Shown here: positions 20,975 through 30,576 of the stretch, piece by piece
Layout: each line of letters starts with the position of its first letter
How positions within the stretch are numbered: the first letter of the stretch is position 1
Assembly: GCA_002102555.1 (NCBI GenBank)
Contig: MCFL01000040.1
Coordinates: 62,001 to 126,000, forward strand
Reading direction: 5' to 3'
DNA from: Catenaria anguillulae PL171
Taxonomy: Eukaryota; Blastocladiomycota; Blastocladiomycetes; Blastocladiales; Catenariaceae
Length of the DNA stretch: 64,000 nt
Notes under the pieces: model-generated
The model's input: only the letters and a program-made list of their open reading frames with translations
What the model was told of the DNA's origin: nothing
Databases searched by the model: none
Translations under genes and position numbers: made by a program

Positions 20975-22765
20975 CCTTGATACACTTGGACGAATCAAAT
21001 CAGGCATGTGGTACGCCGTTACCACATCCCAAAACACTTGAGCACTTCGCTTTGCAACTTGCTCAAATACCTCTTTATCCAGCTCGGATCACTGATGTGC
21101 CTTGCCTTGATCAGTCCCACCAGCGCAGCCAAAACAAAGCAATGCGGACGCTACCCGCCCCAACCGAGCGTCCATGCCAAAGCACCGAGCGTACAGGTCC
21201 TGAAACTCGACCACCAGCCGCTTTGCCAGTGCCCATCGCTGAAGTCCCTCCGCCCAAACCACCTCATGCCCTTGGCCTCGCACGACGGCTTGCTCAAGTG
21301 CATGCAGGATGTAAATAGCGAAGGAGTGACTAATACGAACAGTGGAAGACTATGCTGCGAACAACCATATTGAACTGTATTTTTGGAAGCGGGGATGCGA
21401 CCCGTATTTAAGATGTGGACACATTAAACGAGAGACACTTGGGGTACGAGTGGGAGGTGGGGAAACACAAGTGGGAGAGAAAGGGGCATGGAGGGGAGAA
21501 AAACTCAATCTCGACAACAATCCGCAGCGATGCGAGGGACTGACATGACCCTCCATACTCAATTGCACAATCTCAAGCAGGGCCGATCCGGGAGGGATGG
21601 AGACGTGACGTGAGACGGGACGTCGATCACATCACGCTCCTCGATATCGATCAGTAAACTGGGTCCATGGCACATGCAACGCGTCGAGCGGCGAGCGCCT
21701 CCCAACCCATTTGAACAATGGTGTGCGTACTAACCAATGGAACACCGTCGTGCTTGACCTCTAGCCACTGGATCAATTCGTCAAGCAGACCGGCAGCATA
21801 CACGTTTCCTTTCGAAGCCTTTTCCACGTCCTTGAGTGGATTCTTGGTCAATCGTGCTCCGCCACGCGACCCCGGGAGACACAGTTGCAGCCAGAGGGCA
21901 AGAGTTGAGCTTGCGGTACAGCTCATTGTTGTTGTCAATGTATGCGCCGCCCGCGTGGTACCGCGTCAAACACGCGCCCGTCGCCCAGTCAAACCCGTTT
22001 GGCCACGACATGACCATCCATCCGGTGGGTGTATGTGTCGGGGCGGGCCGCGACCAGCGGAAACACGTCACGGTGTGCAAACGATTTGGGCAGCACAGCC
22101 GGCAGCCCGCCGTGCGACTCAATGTACGTCACGGTCGACGCGAAAATGTTGACTTTGCGCGAGAAGCGCTTGCTGATGGTCGGGTCGCGGTCGCGAGGGT
22201 CGCAGAGGTGCAGTTGTTAGTACTTCGCGCACGGGTGTGGGCAGTGGGCACCTGGCAAAAACACTGGCGCACCGTCGGTCGTTGCTGCGTTGCCGATGGG
22301 ATCGCTTGACGAAGCGCGTGCAATGTTGTCGCATCCGTCGTCGAGCGTCGTGGTCAGGGTCGTGGATGAAGCGGTCAGGGCGGCGGCATCGATCGAGCGA
22401 TGAATCCCGATGGGCCAGTGTGGCTCGACCGGGTCAACAACCTTGAAATTCGCTGGGACGTCGGCTTGCGAGCATGTCGCTGCTGCCTGGGTTCCACCAA
22501 AGGCCAGCAAGTCCATGTGCGTCCATAGCACGGGTCCCGTGATGCGTTTTACGGCCTTGAAGCCGCCGCTGGGCATGGCCCTGCTGTTGCCCTCGAGTGC
22601 CTTGAAGCGAGCAAACGGCCACAGGTCAGAGGCCGTCGCGATGGCACAGTGCAGTTGTGCGAGAATCGTGGTGTGCGAATCATGACGAGTGGCGTCGAGA
22701 GCAAGAAGGGCGAGGGTCATTAGAAGCGCAAGCTTGTGCGTGCGAACTTGCGGGTTGGGCGACAT
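20975..22765 (-). pseudogene. GLALWL-family gene (N type), heavily broken
   Basis: An ATG at 22765 begins a signal-like N-terminus ('KLALLMTLALLALDATRHD') and 'LWPFARFKALEGN'. It meets TAA at 22217 where three paralogs have the Gln codon CAA ('CAACQPL'). In other frames it continues with 'DPTISKRFSRK', 'WPNGFDWATGACLTRYHAGG' and 'NNELYRKLN'. It then switches to a C-type domain ('LLDELIQWLEVKHDGVPLV', 'GWEALAARRVACAMDPV'). After a divergent stretch of about 350 bases, block 4 reappears near 21280-21090 ('AKRLVVEFQDLYARCFGMD', 'RVASALLCF'). Several indels and a deletion of the middle of domain one make this a clear pseudogene and chimera. Confidence 0.75.
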
Positions 22766-22774
22766 GGTGACCGG

Positions 22775-22995
22775 TGAACACGCAGAAAGGTCGTTTTCGA
22801 ATGAAGGTTTTGTGGGACCAATGGACCGCGACAAACAAGAATCAACCGGCAAGAAAGGTCTGCGCATGGACGTAGGAAACAGCGGAGAGTGTAAACGGAC
22901 GTCATTCGGAAGAAAAACTCCGAGGAAGGACGTACAACTCAACAAACGACGATAAAAAGATTCTGCTACAATTCAACCAATACAATACAAGGCAC
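22775..22995. repeat. N-type family upstream flank, copy 2
   Basis: Matches 16950-17210 and 43340-43590 upstream of paralogous starts, including 'AAGGTCTGCGCATGGACG' and 'GGAAGGACGTACAACTCAAC'. A presumed shared promoter and 5' UTR. Confidence 0.75.
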
Positions 22996-24023
22996 GCTGC
23001 ACACTGGCGGAGACGGATCAAGACGGTGGTCACGGCCGGGTCAGTCAGTCGTGTGAGCGACTTGGGGACGGAGCGTGGGTCAAGCAAACGGCCAGGCGGC
23101 AGCGAGCAGACAAGTGTCGGGTGGGAGAGCGGCCGAAATGGTCCACGTAGACGAGCAATGAGAGACCCTGGATTGCGAGAGGGTGCAAACGGCTGCGACT
23201 GTTTTTTTGTGTCGAGGGAACTGATCACTGTTCTTGTCCGAGCCGGATACGGTTTGAGGCCGAGCTGGCTGACGGGCGCAAAAAGCGCCTCAGGCGAAAA
23301 CCGCCCGCCCGGAGCTTCGAATGACTGAAGATCCATCTGAGCTTGAATGCTTGAAGTGCATAGTAGGAAAAATAACGGCCTTGGCGGCATGAGCCGGCGT
23401 CACGATCATCCATGATTGATTACATCAGGTCTGGGGTCCTCCGATGATCCATCCACGCGGGCGAGCGCCAAGTTTGAGAAACGTGTGGGAACGAGTCGAG
23501 CGAGGTGGCGGAGTACCATGATTTGACGCTCCGTCTTCACCTTGGAGCAGCAAGGCGGGCGAGCCGGGCGGGATGAAGGTAACAATTGCAAGAGGCCCAT
23601 TGAGCTCGGTAAAGAAAAATGCGAGTGTTTGCATTCAAGTTGTCCCAGTTCACTTTGGGGCAGATGACAGAAACAAATAATCGAGAAACATGGTCAGTGG
23701 AGAGAGGACGAGAGGACGAGACAGGGTGAGAGAATACAAGGACGAAATCCCAACGGCAGCATGCATTATGAAATGAAATCGCAAAAGGAACAAGACGAAA
23801 ACGGCAAACGGAACAGGGACAAAGTGGCAAAAAGGTAAATAGGTGGCAAGAGATTGGGGGAAAACACCCAACGGTTGCCAAAGTAGTACACGGCGTAGAT
23901 GGCCAAGGGAACAGGGAACAAATCATAAAATGGAACGGATGAAATGGAACGGAGTAAGAAGAAGTCACGGTAAAAAGCTAAAGACAAATGGAGAGACTGG
24001 TCTTTTTGCGATTTGTGTAACTG
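22996..24023. other. Intergenic region between two family copies
   Basis: The first 180 bases continue the similarity to the flank at 43.6-43.8 kb ('GTGAGCGACTTGGGGACGGA'). The remainder, including a purine-rich lower-GC part at 23.65-24.0 kb, has no supported gene. It is the 3' side of the copy ending at 24024. Confidence 0.4.
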
Positions 24024-26538
24024 TTAATCAACCAATGGCATCTTGGCCATATCCCAACCTCGAGCAGCACCCTTGCGGCTGACCGTCGCGGCGTCCAGCA
24101 GAGGCAACCAATATGCGGTGAGAATGTCCTTGAACACGTTGGTTCCACTTTTGGTAATATCATCGTACACCTCCTTGTCAACGCCCGAGACACACTGCGC
24201 CTTGGCTTGCTTCTTCCCGCCCGGATACGACAAACAAAGGAGCGCATTGGCAAGTGACGCGAGACTTGAATCCATGCCCAGGTGGGGCATGTACAGCGAC
24301 CGGATCGCTGACAAAATCAACTTGGTGTACCCCCAAAACTCGATGCCGACCTCCACGTGCCCGCTCAAGCGGTCATTGATGAGAATGTGATCTTGCAGAT
24401 GATCGAGTTGTTCCACTGGGTCAACAGAGCAACCGTTGCGTTGGCAGTCGAGCACATTCCACCCAAGGCGCACCGCGGCGTCCACGCCAACCAGTGGTAC
24501 ACCCATAAACCGGGCCTCGAGCCAGCGAATCAGCCCTGCAACCAAATGGCCGGGCTCGGGTTTCACGCCTGTCCGCTTTTCATACTCGGCAATTGGGCGC
24601 TTGACGAGACGAGTTCCTGTGACTTTGTGAAACAAGCTCGGCCAAACGAGATCCTTGGTTTCACCCAAAAAGATTGGCCGAAACGAAAGCGGGTCACCGA
24701 GCTTGCGAAGACACTTGAATGTGTGGCGAATGATGTCGATATTGAATGTGACTGATGACGTCTTGAGCGGTTTTCGGGAAACCTCCACACGTGGTGAGTT
24801 GGGCGCGACTCCGAGTCGTTCCATATCATCAGCGCGTCCCGAGTCGGTTCGTCCATACATGAATGGGGCCGCGTCGTCCTGGCGTTTCGGATCCTGCTTT
24901 TCGACAAACAAATCCTTGACAATCGTTGACGGCTTGGGTTGCTCTTGAGCCACCATGTTGCCTTGCTCTTGTTCAGCGCAAACGACATCCGACGAGTCGT
25001 GCACTACAACGGTTCGAATCTTACAGCCGCCATCTTGCTTTGTCACCGGGGTCGCTTCGTCACGGTGCTCCCCTGAGCCGCACTTTTTGAGTCCATCAGC
25101 CTCGACCATGATGGTGCGGCCGATACTCGTTGTTGAACGCACGGGTTTGTCGTCATCCACTTGCTCGCATCCCACATGATCTTCGAGGCGACTGCAGTCG
25201 TCGTTGATCGATTGTTTGGCGCCCATTTGCCCTTGGCAATCATGATTGCGGCCAACCGTTTCTTGCTTGACGATTTGTTGGTGGGAATGCCGCCCCACGT
25301 CACTTGGCTGCACGCCAGCGGCCAAAACCATTGCGTCCAACGGCTCGAGAGCAGCGGGTAGGGGCGTATTCATGCCATCGACGCGAGCCAAAGCAACGTG
25401 ATTGGACGACTCGGCCTGGTTCTGCTGCTGTTTCTGTTCAAGTTGTTGATTTTCGAGACCCAAATCGCCAGCGCCATCGGTCCGAGTCATTAAGAGTTCC
25501 GAGTTGTCGCCCGAATCGATGCCTCTGCATGCTCGAACGTGATCTCCTTCAAGTTGAGGCAATTCGACGACTCGCGCCTTGCACTGCACTTGCTGCTTAC
25601 CTCTGCTTGGATCCTCGGTCGATTTCCACAATGACCACCTCTTCGGCGATGTGGCCGGCGCAAGATTGGCGTTCGTGTGGATGGGACTTCTCGGGCTTGC
25701 CAAGCAGGCGCCTTGCAACAACCTTGACGATCGCCAGCACACCACCAAGGCAACGGCGGCGGCTGGCACCCGCAACGTCGACGTTCGCGGCAACCGACTC
25801 GGGCTCACCGTCGGGACGCATGACTGGCGTCTGCTGCTCTTGTGCCGCCGCTCCGTCATTCTTGATTTCGCCACGATCACTTTTGGTTCCTGTCATGGTA
25901 GTAGTACACGTGCTCTTGATGCGACTGTGCTCGACCAAGTCGCCAGCAAACTCGTCCATCGTCATTGCCAAGCGCATCACCACCAAGGAACCGCTCGGCA
26001 TTCCCGTTTCCTTCGGCTCGACATTGTGACACTCCATAGTGGCACCAACTGTGGCTGCCGTCGTGCTACTGGTACACGTGTACGCGGTGGATTCGGCCTC
26101 GCTTGCAACCCATTCGCCAGACTCTTGGTGCAACTTGTGCGTCACGGCTTCACTGTCGTTGGGCGCACTCTCAACTTTGTAGGCCCCGACCTCGGAATCG
26201 GCACGCTTGCCCTCCATCATCCCGGAATCGTTGCAAAAGTACTTATGCGCATCCGGGTTATCGTGCTCAGCATGCATGGCATTAAGGTCGTCGGCCGCCA
26301 GTTGTCGCAGCCTTTTTTCCTCACGAGCCAATCGGCGACGCTCCCTCCCGATCGTGCGCTTGACCTTGATTGACTGCCAAAAGGCCAAGTCGATCTTGTT
26401 CTGTTCTTTGTCGGCGCGGATCAAGACTTCAAGCTCCTTTTGCGTCACCAGAACCATCGGCTGGGTTTCGACCCAATGCTGCTGAATGTGCACGGCCGCC
26501 AAGACGGCAAGGATGTAGTGCTTGGTGCTGGCTGCCAT
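24024..26538 (-). pseudogene. GLALWL-family gene (M type) with one frame break
   Basis: An ATG at 26538 starts 'MAASTKHYILAVLAAVHI', a short signal-like segment shared with copies at 39127 and 56096. A Lys/Arg/Glu-rich helical region follows ('RERRRLAREEKRLRQLA') and then the basic segment 'VLAIVKVVARRLLGKPEK'. About five bases are missing near 25680 relative to paralogs (ATGGGAC against ATGGCCGGGGAC), shifting the frame. The downstream part is one long open frame to TGA at 24024. It holds a Gln-rich linker and the complete domain: 'DIIRHTFKCLRKLG', 'FHKVTGTRLVKRP', 'GHLVAGLIRWLEARFMGVPL', 'MDSSLASLANALLCL' and 'NVFKDILTAYWLPLLD'. Apart from this single lesion it reads intact, so it may be a recent pseudogene or an assembly error. 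Confidence 0.75.
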
Positions 26539-26559
26539 GTTTTCGTGAGCCTTTTGCTT

Positions 26560-27125
26560 CGAATTGAGTGGCGCGGATTGCCTTGGTGCGAAACTAGGAC
26601 GACGGCAGCCGGAAACAGTCGAGAGTCGAGTTTGTGTTTATGTGGCACGGGTGATTGCTTGCAGCTTGGTTGTGATTTCTCTAACGCGACATTCACCGGA
26701 TACACTTTTGCTTGCTGGCAGTCTGGGCCCTCAGCCTACCTAGCTAATCCCATTCACAAGCTGGGACCGTCAGTCTTGATGTCAGCTGTGCCGGTAAATA
26801 GTGTCGCGCGTTTCATCCCAAGAAGGCGAGAACCGAGAGAATGGTGGCATACATACGAAAATGATGCGACTCGCTTCGATCTTGTTACGCACAGATCTGA
26901 TCTGAATGTACCCACAGTCGAATCGAATGGAATGACGCAAGCTTGAATCTCCGCGAGGCAGATACGCTAACTCGGACTGGATGCCTTTGGCTTCTGTGCG
27001 TTGCGTGGCGTGAGTGCGAAACACTTGGAGATTCGAAAGTGGAATGTCTCAGACTGTTGCGTGCGCTCGTTGAGTTGACTGTGCGGATTGAAGAGGCAAA
27101 TCGTGGCGGGGGGTTCTGAGTTTGG
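26560..27125. repeat. M-type family upstream flank, copy 1
   Basis: Nearly identical to 56110-56675, and in reverse complement to about 38640-39110. All three lie immediately upstream of a 'MAASTKHY/MEASTKHY' start. Shared landmarks include 'TTTCATCCCAAGAAGGCGAG' and 'GAATCTCCGCGAGGCAGATA'. Conservation close to that of the coding parts suggests co-duplication of the promoter. Confidence 0.85.
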
Positions 27126-27134
27126 ATCAATAAA

Positions 27135-27920
27135 CCAGAGATTGGCTGTTTCGCTGTGCTGTGTTGAGGATAATAACGATCTTGGATCAAGCAAACCTGA
27201 AGAGCGATGATATAAAAACAGATCTGAAACGAGAGCGGAAGGTGGGCAAGGGGGGACTGGTCAGTCTTTGTAGGCAGCAGTGGCTCTGGCCGTGAGGAAA
27301 CCAAGGAAAATGGATCGATCCAGATCCGTTGGATGGAGCGTTCAACCGCCGTTCGTTCAATCCCAATCCTGTCGGCAGGGTCGAAAAAGCCGTCGAAAAA
27401 AAGGTGGCGGGAGACAAGTGGTTGGCGACATTGCGATCGGTTGCATTGCATTGCATTGCTAGCTGTGTGGTGGTGACAGAGAGTGACTTGTGCATGTACA
27501 TAATTGTCCGCGGTTTGGTTAGGCGAGGCGTACGCGTCGGTTGGTTGGTGTTTGGTTGGTGTGTTGTTTGCGCGAACAACTGTGGGCTGTCGATATGACT
27601 GTGTCGAGTTGTGTTGTGTCTCGCAAATGAAATAATCTCTCTCAAAGCGACCTCATTTGGCCATGGGTCCAAGCATGGGCGGAACGAGCAAAGCAGAATG
27701 CGTCATCACCAATGGATGCATTGCGCGGGTCCGATCACAACTTGAACTGCATCAGCACGGACGAAACCCCCGGGAATTAGTGCCATTCACCAGCTGTACA
27801 TTACAATGTAAAGGAAGAAAAAGGGGAAAAGGATTCGAGTAGGCGAATCTGCGCCATCCCTCCTCGCTAACATCCGTGTCGATCGGCGCAAAACACAACG
27901 GACGCAGAAAGCAGCGACTG
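27135..27920. repeat. R1 repeat, copy at 27 kb
   Basis: About 0.8 kb closely similar to 43820-44660 in the same orientation, with a partial third copy at 17350-17655. It has no conserved long frame, no terminal inverted repeats and no transposase or reverse transcriptase signature, so it looks like duplicated flanking DNA rather than a mobile element. Confidence 0.8.
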
Positions 27921-28620
27921 ATGAGAAAGACTGGGGGAAAACACTGGCAACCCGTTGCGAACAAGAACGCGAAAAAAGGAAAAAGCATTCCGATCCAGCT
28001 CGGAAGTGGAAAAGAACGGTTTCGCATCCTCGAGAACGGATGCAAGGGCGGAGACACAGTTCATTGCTTATGGAGACGGTTCCCTCAATTCCACGAATCT
28101 CGGGAGCAGCGGCCAATCGCCAGAATCGCTCGTGCCATGTTACCGGCTTGGCGCTGCTCAGCTCGGTTGAGATCAATTGAAGCTTGAAGTCCTTCAAGTT
28201 GCATGTCACGCGCGTCTCGCTCGCGTAACGCGTAACAGAACACGGGGTTTAGAGATCTCGAAATCTTTGACATCGCCGGTACGGTGCTCACCTCATGTAT
28301 CCCTACGGTAATTGACTGGGGGCAAAGTCGACCACGGATGCAGCCCTGCTCGCCAGCGGCATCTCCATGGCTCTGCCGTCGGCCGGCCATCGAAGGCGAT
28401 CGTGCTCAGTGTCACCAGGAGTCGCGTCCAACTCCACCAAGTCCAAGTCCGTCCGAGTCTGGACCATCAAGTCTTGCGTTGTTAGCTCCCATCCGCATCC
28501 GCATCCGCATCCGTCCCGCACTGCGCTGCCATCGCACGTACACTTGGAACTGTCCCTCATACACCGACAGACTCGGACGTGGACCCTGCCCGCCTCCAGC
28601 TCAGGCCGATAACATAGGCC
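27921..28620. other. Spacer upstream of the membrane-anchored protein gene
   Basis: No supported gene. A (GCATCC)4-like microsatellite lies at about 28490-28514. The last part carries the TATA box annotated next. Confidence 0.35.
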
Positions 28621-28624
28621 GAGC

Positions 28625-28631
28625 TATAAAA
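28625..28631 (+). promoter_or_regulatory. TATA box for the gene at 28750
   Basis: TATAAAA 119 bases upstream of the first downstream ATG, with no intervening ATG. This spacing implies a 5' UTR of about 90 nt and supports the chosen start. Confidence 0.6.
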
Positions 28632-28749
28632 CGGACCCGCAGCCCGCCCGCTTCGTCGTCTGTTCCTGTTTTCGGTCAACATCTCGCTCGACCCACCGTG
28701 TCGCCTCGATCGTCCTCTCCCCACGACTCTCAGTCACACATTCCTATCC

Positions 28750-29840
28750 ATGGCCGCCCAACCTCCCCCGCCTGCTGCCCCCGCCCCGGCTCCCGGCCCT
28801 GCACCGGCACCAGCTCCCGCTCCCGGTGGTGGTGCTGGCGGCGCCGCTGGTCCCGCAGCTCCGTCTCCGTCGCCCGTGATTGTGGATCCACCCGCGCCCG
28901 GCGCCACTTTGCCCGCTTGCACTGCTGTATGTGTCGTCCTGTTCGCTACGGGTGCCTTCGCCTTGCCCGACTCCCATCCCATTCCATCGCTCCTCACCGC
29001 TCGTTCTCTCGCGCGCGATTCCCAACACGATCATGTAGTGGCGCCCGCCTCCCGCCGGTCCCACTGATGCCGGGCGCTGGGTCCTTGGATGCGTGCGCGC
29101 GGCTGCCGGATTCCAATGTGGCCCGAATGCGGCGTTTTCACAGCTGCCGCAGTGTGAGATTCGCAACTGGCACGACTTTTGGGCTTGGCCGCGAAATCCT
29201 TATCGGTTCACGATTGGCTGACTCCCGACCTTCGCCCACCACGATGTAGGAACCCGGCCTGTGCGCAACAACCGTGGCTGCTCCCGCAAACCGGAACGGT
29301 CGTCAACCGCGTGCCAATCTACGGGTGCATTTCCGAGGCGGCCATTCCAACGGGGTACCTGTGCCCGGGAACGAGCGACGTGATGCCATCAGGCACAACA
29401 GATCCGACCATGCTGGTGAGTGGCAATGTCACGACGGCGTGCACTGTTGGTATGTTTTCCTTCATTCATTCGAGCAGGATTGTGATGGTATATTCACCGC
29501 TTTGCTCTCATGCATGCATCTGTGGGTGTAGCTGCATCCCCGACGACTTCCTCTTCCTCGTCGGCCACTTCGTCATCGCACACCGATGCGCCCGGGTCCA
29601 TGACGGCAACCAACGCGAAACCAACTTCAGCGTCGACCAAGGCCAGTTCCGCGGGGTCGGATTTGTCGGCCAACAAGCTGGGCGCGTGGATTGTTGCTGG
29701 CGTGGTATGTTTTCCTCATTCACTACATTAGGGTGTCGGGTCATGGTGTAGACACGGTTGTCAATTGTTTCGTGTAGTGGTACTTGGCCTTGTTTGTTGT
29801 TGCGGCGCCCATGTACGGCAACGCTGGCGGTGGAAACTGA
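28750..29840 (+). CDS. Multi-exon Pro/Ser/Thr-rich protein with C-terminal membrane helix
   Basis: Exon 1 (28750-28926) encodes a Pro/Ala/Gly-rich N-terminus and ends 'LPACTA'. Intron 28927-29038 (GTATGT...GTAG) leads to a Cys- and Trp-containing exon ('GCVRAAAGFQCGPNAAFSQL'). Its 3' end is uncertain, with phase-compatible donors at 29152 or 29206. Exon 3 starts at 29250 ('NPACAQQPWLLPQ', 'YGCISEAAIPTGYLCPG') and ends at 29449. Exon 4 (29532-29704) is Ser/Thr-rich then 'LGAWIVAGV'. Exon 5 (29778-29840) supplies 'WYLALFVVAAPMYG' before TGA. Introns 29450-29531 and 29705-29777 have GTATGT and YGTGTAG/GGTGTAG ends and perfect phase. The last two exons together make one transmembrane helix, so the protein is likely a cell-surface, stalk-type membrane protein. 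No N-terminal signal peptide is evident, which is a weak point. Confidence 0.7.
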
Positions 29841-30576
29841 GGCGACGGCGGCGTCCATCAAGCAACGGGCCATCAAGACTTTTGGTTTTTCTGGTCGATC
29901 TTGCCGACATTTCACGCCAGTTTCATCGCTGTACCAATCGCTTGTACCCATTCCATTTCTCGTGTTTGCTCGGCTACGACCCACGCACTCTCTCTGTCTC
30001 TTATTCCATTCTTCCTTGTACATAGCTCCACTTTTCCCTGTTCATCCTCTTTCTCTTGCTCATGCGCTTCGCTTGCGGCTGACTGCTCACTCCGTTTGAG
30101 TCCGTTTCTCGAGCTGCTGTTGTACCATTCCTTGCCACTGCTTCTTGCTCAAACCCTTGCACCCTGCTTGCGATCCATTTGCCATTCGCAAGGCACTTTT
30201 TGCTTGCTTTCCCATCCTGGCTCTTGTTGATGTGCGCAGGCTTGGATTGCACATATGTAAATCAATCGCTGTCTCGCATTTCTTGCGTGACTTGCCTTGT
30301 CGCCCAGGCAGCGGCAGATCAGATCGACGGCCTAACGTCATTTGTGTGCGCGAGAGTGCCCGATCCATCATCCAGCTCAAGGAAAAATGGTCGTCGAAAC
30401 AACGTCCATGTGAAGACATCGCTAAAGTAATCGAAAAACATTGACGACTCTGTGCATTCGCCTCGGATTGCAGCGAATACAACGCCTCGCCCACCACTCA
30501 ATCCGATTTCCGATTCCCCAGCAGCCCCGATCCGTTTGGCCAACCGTCGGCCGAACCCGCACACAATCAAAGCAAC
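29841..30576. other. Spacer between two plus-strand genes
   Basis: Pyrimidine-rich and without a supported gene. It holds the 3' UTR of the membrane-anchored protein gene and the promoter and 5' UTR of the KH-domain gene. Confidence 0.4.
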
